This document shows, one piece after another, positions 25,295 through 31,805 of a DNA stretch of 31,805 nucleotides (positions within the stretch are counted from its first letter, which is position 1; each line of letters starts with the position of its first letter). Made by a program: the position numbers and the translations under genes. The notes beneath the pieces are model-generated. The model saw only the letters and a list, made by a program, of their open reading frames with translations, did no database searches and was not told where the DNA came from. Origin of the DNA: JBCDIQ01 sp039024295. GTDB lineage: Bacteria > Bacteroidota > Bacteroidia > J057. Location: assembly GCA_039024295.1 (NCBI GenBank), contig JBCDIQ010000014.1, positions 1 through 31,805 on the forward strand, read 5' to 3'.

Positions 25295-28200
25295 CTACCG
25301 CTCAGTTAGCACCTGGCGTTTCTTGAATTCTTCTAGGCCTTTCTTAAAAAAGGTGCGGTATTCTTGCAGGTCCAAATTCCCGCTGTACCCTTTTGAAGGC
25401 AATAATAGCTTTTCGTTATGATCAAGCAGTACATACCATGGCTGTGCATTAGAGTAGTAGACCTCCTTTTCATACTGTAACCACTTATCACCAACGGTTC
25501 GGAGTTTACTCCCATCGCGTCCACGCTCAATCTTTTCCAGTTGCTCTTTATCATCCGTGTAAAGGGAGATCAATACATATTCTTCTGTAATGAAGCGACG
25601 AATCTCAGCGTCTGGCCAGGCATTTTTTTCAAGGTAACGGCAGTTTTTACAGGTGTGCCCGGTAAAGTCCAGGAAAACAGGTTTTCCCTGTTCACGTGCA
25701 TATGCCAGCCCTTGTTCGAGGTCGTAAAATGCGCAGAAGCCACGAGGGGAATGCGAGGCAAGGTGGTTGTGTTTTTTATCTGGATAGTTACAGATTCCTG
25801 CAATGGCATCAGAAGACTGTTGCTCCTGGCCAGGCACAAGGACCACGCCCATGTCGTTATTTACCGGCGGTAAAATGCCAGATAATAATGGGAGAGGAGC
25901 ACCTGTCAGTCCGGGCAATAGATACAGAACAATCCAGAAGCTGGTCATGGCTGCGATGAGTTGGGGCACTTTTACCCGCTCCCCTGCCTGAGAAGCGATG
26001 GGTAAGGGAAGTTTGTTTAATAAGAACATTCCCAAAAATCCGAAGAGTACCATGCCCATTCCTACGACTACCTCCCGGTCAAGCAAGCCCTTATGCCAGC
26101 TCGGCTCAGAAAGTACAGCTGCTGCGTCGTTAAGGACTACCCCCATATCAGGGTTCACTTCTGGCAAAAATCCTCCCAACAGACGAAGGGGTGCCCCGTA
26201 TAGTCCGGGGAATAGGTAAAAGGCAAATCCCATACTTGCAGCACCAAGCCCCAAGCGGAACCACGATAGCTTTTTCAGGGGAGAATCGTGGGGCAATTGC
26301 AGGCCACCGAGCAGGTACACGCCCAGCATCACAAAAATCACCACCCATGCACCTACAAATATTTCCCTGTCGAGGATGCCTAAATGCCACACCAAGTCCG
26401 CATTACTCAGGTAGGTCATGGCAAGTGCAAGCTCCAGAAACCCAAGCGTCACCTTTACGCTGTTGAGCCAGCCACCAGAACGAGGAAGGGAATTCATCAT
26501 GCCGGGGAAGAGGGCAAACAAGGCAAAAGGGATGGCGATGGCGGAACTAAAGCCCAGCATGGAAACAGTTGGCCCGAGGTAGGACTTTCCACTCGCTGCC
26601 TGAAACAGGGCAGTACTCACCAGAGGTCCGGTACAGGAAAAGGAAACCACCGCAAGGGTCATGGCCATGAAGAAAATCCCCAGCAAGCCGCCCTGATCGC
26701 TGTTTTTGCCAAGTGCTGTACTCCAGGAAGCAGGCAAAGTGATTTCGAACATGCCCAAAAAGGACAGGGCAAAGACAAAAATCAGCAGGAAGAAGGCGAT
26801 GTTGACGTAGGGATTGATCGCAATCTTTTGCATGGTCTCAGGACCTACCAGGATGGATACCATCAATCCCAGGATGGTGTATATCGCAACGATGGACAAG
26901 CCATAGAAAGTTGCGTTTCGGATGCCTTTTGCCCGATCCTGGCTCTGCTTGGTGAAAAAGCTCACCGTCAGCGGAATCATCGGGAAGATGCAAGGGGTGA
27001 ACAACGCTGCTAACCCAAAGGCAAAGCTTTCAAAAAACATCGCCCAGAGACTCTTTTCCTCTTTTTCACCTATCACTGGCTCTACTTCTTTTTCTACCAC
27101 AGGTACAATGGTGGAGGCAGCTTTCCCATAGCGTTTTTCAATCTCTACCGTTTTGTTGACACAGGTTCCTTCGTTACAGACCTGATAGCTCAAGCTCCCA
27201 ACGATGTCGGGATTTTCTTCTGTAATGGTAAGCTGTTGGCTAAAGGTTACTTCGTTTTTATAGTAATACAGCGTGGTTTCATAAATATCGTCAAATAAGG
27301 ACTTTCGTTTACCGTCCTCTGTGAGCTTTCCCGTAAGCTCTACCCCCCTGCTTTCACTGTTCAGTGTATCTAATGTGAAAATCGTAGGGAGATTAGCTGG
27401 CTTTTCAGGCTCAATACTTGAATAGATGTAATATCCCTCATCAATTTTGCCTTTGAAAACCAGGGTGTAGACGTCTCCAACTTTAGGAGAAGCCTCAGGG
27501 AATCCGTCTTTCACTTCCCATTTGACCGGATCAAGCAAGCCTTTGGGCTGCATTTCTCCTTCCGGCTGAACAACTGGCGGTAGCCCAGGAGCCTGAATAA
27601 CTTCGTAGGAAGGGACCTCATTTGGGGTGGCTTCAGCTGAAGAAGGAGATTCAGATGGAGTTTCTGGGTCTGCAGGGGCCGAAGCGGGTGATCCTGATTC
27701 CTGAGGAGGGGTGGCTGTCTCCTGTTGTGGGGCTGGTGAAGCAGATCCTGCTACTTCCAGGGCAAGTTCTACTTCTTCGTATGCAGGGATACAGCGAGAA
27801 TCATCACATACCTGGTAACTGACAGGTCCTACTATTTTCGCTCCCTTATCCGTGATCTTAATTTTTTGGGTGAAGGTGACGCTGCTTTTGAAATAGGCAA
27901 GGTCTGCTTCGAATATGTCATCATATTCCTGGATTTTCTTTCCCTTTTCGGTCAATCCTCCAATCAGTTCTACTCCTTTGCTTTCATCATCCAAAGAGAA
28001 AACGGTGGGTAATACCGGCGATCCTTCCGGTTGGTTGGCTGCATAGATATGGTAGCCTTTATCAATACTGACCTCAAATTTCAGGTCTACTTCCTGTCCC
28101 ACTTCATAGGGCCCGGCAGGGGAAAGCTGCGTATTCCATCTTGCGGCGGTTTCAATTTGGCCTTGTAAAGAAACGATTGCCAGCAGAAGCATGCTGGTCA

Positions 28201-28312
28201 AAAGGGTTCGAGGCCCTGCATAAAAAACCTTGACAGGGTTCCAAACCCTGTCAAGGTTTATGGTTGTGGATTGGCCAAAAATATGCTGAAATATGCGAGG
28301 ATCAACTCTCAT
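25295..28312 (-). CDS. dsbD: Enlarged DsbD-type thiol:disulfide interchange protein
   Basis: DsbD carries electrons from cytoplasmic thioredoxin across the inner membrane to extracytoplasmic thiols. The frame codes for 1005 residues. Two tandem N-terminal DsbD-N-like domains (about 55-187 and 262-395) each have a CX4C pair (C169/C174; C379/C384), separated by a Pro/Ser/Glu-rich linker (190-250). The transmembrane core has C441 (LFTPCIFPMIP) and C560 (SFSCTGPLVST). Two homologous membrane segments follow (about 642-727 and 739-825). The C-terminal thioredoxin domain has HTCKNC (C888, C891). Typical Bacteroidota DsbD is about 650-700 residues. The start is uncertain: a palindromic repeat codes for residues 19-30, and the signal-like segment at 36-50 suggests a start inside the frame. 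Confidence 0.88.
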   Translation of the reverse strand: MRVDPRIFQHIFGQSTTINLDRVWNPVKVFYAGPRTLLTSMLLLAIVSLQGQIETAARWNTQLSPAGPYEVGQEVDLKFEVSIDKGYHIYAANQPEGSPVLPTVFSLDDESKGVELIGGLTEKGKKIQEYDDIFEADLAYFKSSVTFTQKIKITDKGAKIVGPVSYQVCDDSRCIPAYEEVELALEVAGSASPAPQQETATPPQESGSPASAPADPETPSESPSSAEATPNEVPSYEVIQAPGLPPVVQPEGEMQPKGLLDPVKWEVKDGFPEASPKVGDVYTLVFKGKIDEGYYIYSSIEPEKPANLPTIFTLDTLNSESRGVELTGKLTEDGKRKSLFDDIYETTLYYYKNEVTFSQQLTITEENPDIVGSLSYQVCNEGTCVNKTVEIEKRYGKAASTIVPVVEKEVEPVIGEKEEKSLWAMFFESFAFGLAALFTPCIFPMIPLTVSFFTKQSQDRAKGIRNATFYGLSIVAIYTILGLMVSILVGPETMQKIAINPYVNIAFFLLIFVFALSFLGMFEITLPASWSTALGKNSDQGGLLGIFFMAMTLAVVSFSCTGPLVSTALFQAASGKSYLGPTVSMLGFSSAIAIPFALFALFPGMMNSLPRSGGWLNSVKVTLGFLELALAMTYLSNADLVWHLGILDREIFVGAWVVIFVMLGVYLLGGLQLPHDSPLKKLSWFRLGLGAASMGFAFYLFPGLYGAPLRLLGGFLPEVNPDMGVVLNDAAAVLSEPSWHKGLLDREVVVGMGMVLFGFLGMFLLNKLPLPIASQAGERVKVPQLIAAMTSFWIVLYLLPGLTGAPLPLLSGILPPVNNDMGVVLVPGQEQQSSDAIAGICNYPDKKHNHLASHSPRGFCAFYDLEQGLAYAREQGKPVFLDFTGHTCKNCRYLEKNAWPDAEIRRFITEEYVLISLYTDDKEQLEKIERGRDGSKLRTVGDKWLQYEKEVYYSNAQPWYVLLDHNEKLLLPSKGYSGNLDLQEYRTFFKKGLEEFKKRQVLTER
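28225..28259. repeat. Perfect palindromic repeat at dsbD 5' end
   Basis: AAACCTTGACAGGGTT and AACCCTGTCAAGGTTT form a perfect 16-bp stem with a 3-nt CCA loop. It overlaps the 5' end of the annotated dsbD frame. From memory, AACCCTGTCAAGGTT palindromes are a widespread intergenic repeat in Bacteroidota, so this is likely a repeat insertion. It could equally form a strong hairpin in the dsbD leader mRNA. Confidence 0.8.
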
Positions 28313-28347
28313 GATCTGTTGTAGGTTCTTACAAAAATGAATCGACT

Positions 28348-28386
28348 ACCTGCAAGACGACCACGAGCATACGGTTGATTGCAGGT
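28348..28386. other. Possible hairpin between purQ and dsbD
   Basis: ACCTGCAA (28348-28355) and TTGCAGGT (28379-28386) are perfect 8-bp arms with a 23-nt loop in the 103-bp gap downstream of purQ. On the minus strand only a loose T-rich stretch follows. It may be a weak purQ terminator. Confidence 0.35.
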
Positions 28387-28415
28387 TGAAAAAATCAACA
28401 AACAATATACGCAAA

Positions 28416-29093
28416 TCAAGCCAATAAGGTACTGAGCAGTACCCGGCCGTCAAGATTACCGAGCATATTGTCTGAGGCACGTTCCGGGTGGGGCATCATG
28501 CCAAATACATTTCCCCCTTCGTTACACACCCCCGCAATATGGTTGATGCTACCGTTTGGATTTGCTGTCTCGCTGACATTTCCGTCTTGGTCACAATACC
28601 GAAACAACACCTGTTCGTTGTCTTCCAGCTTTTTGAGCACGTCTTCTGTAGCATAATAATTGCCCTCAGCGTGCGCAACGGGAATTTTGTAAGCCCTGCC
28701 TTCCAAGCTTTCTGTGAGGAGGCAGCTCTGGTTTGCCGGGCGAATGAATACATTCTTACAGACAAAATTCATGGAAGTATTCCGCAGCAAAGCCCCTTCG
28801 AGCAGCCCAGCCTCTGTGAGCATCTGAAAGCCGTTACAGATGCCCATGACATAGCCGCCGCGTTTTGCGTGCTCATTGACCGCTTTCATGATGGGAGAAA
28901 ACCGCGCAATCGCACCAGAACGCAGGTAATCGCCATAGGAAAACCCACCGGGAAGAAACACAAAGTCACATCCTTGCAGGTCTGTTTCTTTGTGCCACAG
29001 ATGAACCACCTCCTGATCGAGGTTTTCTCTCAAGCTGTAAATAAGGTCTTGATCACAATTGCTACCGGGGAAGGTAATGACACCAAACTTCAT
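28416..29093 (-). CDS. purQ: Phosphoribosylformylglycinamidine synthase subunit PurQ
   Basis: PurQ is the glutaminase subunit of FGAM synthase (purine synthesis step 4): it releases ammonia from glutamine for PurL. The 225 residues match class I glutamine amidotransferases. The start is VITFPGSNCDQD, the oxyanion region is LPGGFSYGDYLR, the nucleophile is C86 in GICNGFQML, and the catalytic pair is H202 and E204 in MMPHPERAS. Separate PurQ, rather than fused PurL, implies small PurL and PurS genes elsewhere; neither is here. A perfect -7 box (TATCTTTG) lies 32 nt upstream. Confidence 0.96.
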   Translation of the reverse strand: MKFGVITFPGSNCDQDLIYSLRENLDQEVVHLWHKETDLQGCDFVFLPGGFSYGDYLRSGAIARFSPIMKAVNEHAKRGGYVMGICNGFQMLTEAGLLEGALLRNTSMNFVCKNVFIRPANQSCLLTESLEGRAYKIPVAHAEGNYYATEDVLKKLEDNEQVLFRYCDQDGNVSETANPNGSINHIAGVCNEGGNVFGMMPHPERASDNMLGNLDGRVLLSTLLA

Positions 29094-29125
29094 GTAAATG
29101 GTTGGTTAGGCGATACATTAAAACA

Positions 29126-29133
29126 CAAAGATA
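29126..29133 (-). promoter_or_regulatory. -7 promoter box for purQ
   Basis: On the minus strand TATCTTTG matches TAnnTTTG exactly, 32 nt before the purQ ATG. No clear -33 TTG lies 17-23 nt upstream; TTCCC is the nearest. Confidence 0.6.
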
Positions 29134-29243
29134 CAGCATTACCGGGAGGAATGGGAATTTGATTTATGCTGGCCTGAGAATTTGTCAAAGATTTAGTTCT
29201 GGAAGCACGAGGTTTCTCATTAGCCTCCCTTACAAAGAATCCC

Positions 29244-29251
29244 TACCTTTG
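29244..29251 (+). promoter_or_regulatory. -7 promoter box for proA
   Basis: TACCTTTG matches TAnnTTTG exactly and ends 19 nt before the proA ATG (29271), implying a very short leader. The -33 element is not clear. Confidence 0.6.
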
Positions 29252-29270
29252 CGTTCCCAAAATTGTGGAC

Positions 29271-30521
29271 ATGGTGAACATCCAAAAATTACTCGTACAA
29301 AGCCGTAATGAGTCTAAGCTCGTGGCACGACTTTCGGACGAAGCGCGACAGCACATGATGGCTGATCTTGCGGAATTACTCCTGGCACATAAAAGCAAAA
29401 TAATTACCTCCAATGGGAAGGACCTGGAGCGGATGGAAGATGGAAACCCCAAGAAAGATCGCCTTCGCCTGACTGAAGACCGCGTAGACGCGCTCATTGA
29501 AGGAGTAAGGCAAGTGGGTCGCCTTCCGGACCCAACTGGCAAGGTGTTACGCGAAACAACACTTGAGAATGGCCTCAATGTCCAGTTGACCTCAGTTCCT
29601 CTTGGGGTTGTTGGCGTAATTTACGAATCACGTCCCAATGTCACGGTTGACGTTGCCGCACTTTGCCTGCGAGCGGGCAATGCCTGTGTGTTGCGCGGAG
29701 GTTCGGAGGCCATCTACAGCAATGCCAAGCTTGTCAGCCTGATCCACACCGTCATTCATGACTATGGACTTGGGCCGGGGAGTGTGCAACTCATGCCGGT
29801 AGACCGTATGTATGTGAAAGAAATGCTCCTGGCTGAGCGATACCTGGACGTCATCATTCCCAGGGGTTCTCAGGCATTGATTGACTTCGTCAGGAGGAAT
29901 TCCCGTGTCCCAACCATCGAAACCGGTGCGGGTGTTTGCCACACCTATGTAAGTGCTACTGCCAACCTGGTGAAGGCGGCAGCCATTGCCGTGAATGCCA
30001 AAGTTTCTCGTCCAACCGTGTGTAATGCGCTGGATACGCTGCTGGTTCATCAATCTGTAGCAGAAGATTTCCTGCCCAAAATCCTGGCGGGCTTTAATGC
30101 TTATGCAGTGGAAATATTGGCCGATCCCACAGCCCATCAAATCCTGAAGTCTTACGAGTACCCTTTTCTACAGGCTGCAACTGAAGAAGACTTTGGCAAT
30201 GAATTCCTCGATTTTAGGTGCTCTGTAAAAGTAGTAGAGGACACAGACGAGGCTTTGGAACATATTGCCCTCTACTCTTCACGGCATTCAGAAGCGATTA
30301 TCTCGGAAGACGAAGCAGAATGTGACCGCTTTCTTCATGAAGTGGACGCAGCAGCAGTGTATGCCAATGCCTCTACCCGGTTCACCGATGGCGGAGAATT
30401 TGGCCTTGGAGCAGAAATTGGTATTTCCACTCAAAAGCTGCATGCACGAGGACCATTCGCCCTGGAAAAGCTTACGACTGAGAAGTGGTTTGTCAGAGGT
30501 AATGGACAAATTAGGGAGTGA
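29271..30521 (+). CDS. proA: Gamma-glutamyl phosphate reductase ProA
   Basis: ProA reduces gamma-glutamyl phosphate to glutamate-5-semialdehyde with NADPH, the second step of proline synthesis. I use the ATG at 29271 (416 residues). A GTG at 29265 is in frame and would add two residues but is too close to the -7 box to be preferred. The protein follows the aldehyde dehydrogenase superfamily plan: VPLGVVGVIYESRPN in the NADP-binding domain, LRGGSEAIYSN, and the catalytic cysteine C251 in RPTVCNALDTLLVH. Length is normal. proB (glutamate 5-kinase), often adjacent, is not here; the next gene is on the opposite strand. Confidence 0.96.
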   Translation: MVNIQKLLVQSRNESKLVARLSDEARQHMMADLAELLLAHKSKIITSNGKDLERMEDGNPKKDRLRLTEDRVDALIEGVRQVGRLPDPTGKVLRETTLENGLNVQLTSVPLGVVGVIYESRPNVTVDVAALCLRAGNACVLRGGSEAIYSNAKLVSLIHTVIHDYGLGPGSVQLMPVDRMYVKEMLLAERYLDVIIPRGSQALIDFVRRNSRVPTIETGAGVCHTYVSATANLVKAAAIAVNAKVSRPTVCNALDTLLVHQSVAEDFLPKILAGFNAYAVEILADPTAHQILKSYEYPFLQAATEEDFGNEFLDFRCSVKVVEDTDEALEHIALYSSRHSEAIISEDEAECDRFLHEVDAAAVYANASTRFTDGGEFGLGAEIGISTQKLHARGPFALEKLTTEKWFVRGNGQIRE

Positions 30522-30570
30522 TTTCACCATTTCTACCACCTAATACCCAATAGCTAATCCCCATCGCCTA

Positions 30571-31641
30571 TTAATCCAAATACACCCCTATCCGCTCAAT
30601 TACCAGGTTAAGCCGGGCAATCCCTTCGGTGTTGGAGGTGAAGACTTTGTTGCCGTTGAATTTCTTTACCAATTCGGCCACCCGTTTGGAATTACCCGGG
30701 CCCAGTTGGATGTAAAACAGCTTTTCGTACGGGGCTAATGCACCTTTTCGGAAGGAGCTGATTGTTCCGCTGTAATCCCAGTTGAACCCATAAAAGCTCA
30801 CAGGAGACCGGTTGATCTTGGTGAGGTCAGACAATTCCATGCCCACCCTAACGCCCTCTTGCAAGTGCCATTTTCCATTGGGTTGGGTAACGTAAACCGT
30901 TTTTACGGTGGTCTTTTTGGGGTCTTTCCAGATAATTCGCAGTTCATCAAAGGTCCCTTCATATAAGATGGTGCAATCTTCTGAAGATTTTTCCGTCAGC
31001 TTAACCTTGCCCCGGGTGACGGCCGGCCCATACCATCGGACCAGGTCATTTTCAGTGGTATTTAAGTGAATCGGTCCTACACGGAAGCCCGGCACGATGG
31101 CAAAATCTGCCTTTTCGAGCTGGTGAATATCCTGGGGATTCATTTCCTGGGTGCCACTGTTGGCTGACCTGCGCTGCTGCGTCATCCGCTGCTGGTCTTC
31201 TTTGGAGCCTGCAAACAGGTTGCCGATGTCTGGCTGTACAAATAAAACACCCCCTCCGTGAACCCAGCCTGTAACTGAATCGCGCGTCCGGATCAGCAGC
31301 CAGGGTTCATTATATGCCTGGTTTCTCAATGAGAAATTAGATTTGCGAATTGTCCGCTGGTACAGATAGGTGGCTTCTTCGCCTTCACGCATGGTGGCTA
31401 CCTGTGGCATATCCTTTCCCGGCTGGGATTTCACGATCAAGTTATCCACCCACGCCCGTACCTTGTCTGGTTTTGATAATTCCTGGAATTCAACCGCTGC
31501 ATCTTCCAATAAATCCATCACTTCCTCTCCACTTACCTCAGGAGAAGGCAGGGTGATGTTTCCTTTTTTGCTACCGGGCGGCTGGCATCCGATAACCCCA
31601 AGCAGGAAAACAAGACTCAATCTTATAGCCGTTTTGTTCAT
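30571..31641 (-). CDS. Lipoprotein with SH3-like domain
   Basis: I start this gene at the ATG at 31641 because it begins the signal peptide directly; an in-frame ATG at 31659 would add six residues. The lipobox is LLGVIGC, with C at position 19 of the mature start choice, so the protein is a membrane-anchored lipoprotein of 356 residues. A bacterial SH3-like domain follows (about 65-125), with the pattern VKSQPG...V.TMREGEEATYL...WLLIRTRDSVTGWVHGGGV seen in SH3_3-type repeats. The C-terminal two thirds is of unknown function. It converges on proA with a 49-nt gap and is the last gene; the 145 bases beyond it are AT-rich and contain nothing I can support. Confidence 0.8.
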   Translation of the reverse strand: MNKTAIRLSLVFLLGVIGCQPPGSKKGNITLPSPEVSGEEVMDLLEDAAVEFQELSKPDKVRAWVDNLIVKSQPGKDMPQVATMREGEEATYLYQRTIRKSNFSLRNQAYNEPWLLIRTRDSVTGWVHGGGVLFVQPDIGNLFAGSKEDQQRMTQQRRSANSGTQEMNPQDIHQLEKADFAIVPGFRVGPIHLNTTENDLVRWYGPAVTRGKVKLTEKSSEDCTILYEGTFDELRIIWKDPKKTTVKTVYVTQPNGKWHLQEGVRVGMELSDLTKINRSPVSFYGFNWDYSGTISSFRKGALAPYEKLFYIQLGPGNSKRVAELVKKFNGNKVFTSNTEGIARLNLVIERIGVYLD

Positions 31642-31805
31642 ATAGGGGGTAACACTCATCCTAATGTAAACTACAAAAAACAGGTTTTATCCTACAATTA
31701 TAGATGAGATCCCTAAATTTTTTTAAAAAATCATACATACTTTTTTTCATATATACCCCAAAATGTTTAGGATTTTTGTCTACTTTTTGGGCCAAATTTT
31801 TAAAC

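Noticed and set aside
25061..25309. 82-residue + strand frame near the end of dsbD
   Set aside because: The dsbD terminator lies within it and it overlaps the dsbD stop; no recognisable domain.
26384..27013. 209-residue + strand frame
   Set aside because: Antisense to the membrane core of DsbD, whose catalytic residues are clear; composition is low-complexity G/H/Q/K-rich shadow sequence.
28488..29162. 224-residue + strand frame
   Set aside because: Completely antisense to purQ, which has all its catalytic residues.

Overview
The window reads as chromosomal DNA of a Bacteroidota bacterium. The basis is a secreted protein ending in a type IX secretion (T9SS) sorting domain, TAnnTTTG-type -7 promoter boxes, weak Shine-Dalgarno signals, short lipoprotein signal peptides, a CrtD-type carotenoid desaturase and a Bacteroidota-style DsbD. 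The class cannot be fixed from sequence alone; Saprospiria or Cytophagia-like is a guess from the moderate G+C and gene content. Most of the window is ordinary housekeeping and envelope content. No phage, transposase, plasmid or defence gene is recognisable.

Layout, left to right. 1-3076: three sensor kinase genes in tandem on + (a C-terminal fragment cut by the window edge, a REC-HisKA-HATPase hybrid, and a PAS-PAS-HisKA-HATPase kinase), followed by a secreted, probably outer-membrane beta-barrel protein (3137-5065). 5072-8656 (-): a Rossmann-fold protein, an RsmF-like rRNA m5C methyltransferase, and a polysaccharide flippase overlapping the methyltransferase by 4 nt. 8868-10028 (-): an ArsA-family ATPase with a C-terminal HSP20-like domain. 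10029-10697: a gene-free divergent region with three copies of a structured repeat. 10698-13035 (+): rarA and selU/mnmH. 13032-15259 (-): an alpha/beta hydrolase and a polytopic membrane protein, overlapping by 4 nt. 15360-16982 (+): an ABC-F ATPase with a strong terminator. 17296-18909 (+): a T9SS cargo protein with a duplicated module. 18910-19616: a 707-bp gene-poor stretch with a hairpin, a C-rich patch and an unexplained frame open on both strands. 19617-21734 (-): crtD-like desaturase and a PlsC-like acyltransferase. 21874-24151 (+): an S41-family protease-like protein and a lipoprotein. 24184-24858 (-): a methyltransferase. 25295-28312 (-): an enlarged DsbD. 28416-29093 (-): purQ. 29271-30521 (+): proA. 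30571-31641 (-): an SH3-domain lipoprotein.

The genes do not form one pathway. Coherent pieces are the sensor kinase cluster, the desaturase/acyltransferase pair (carotenoid modification) and the overlapping gene pairs. The most interesting features are non-coding or architectural: the three-copy hairpin repeat between arsA and rarA, other palindromic repeats (8765, 19027, 28225), a perfect inverted repeat and six-codon leader frame at the crtD start, and a DsbD with both its N-terminal redox domain and a membrane segment duplicated. I did not find a clear new multi-gene system.
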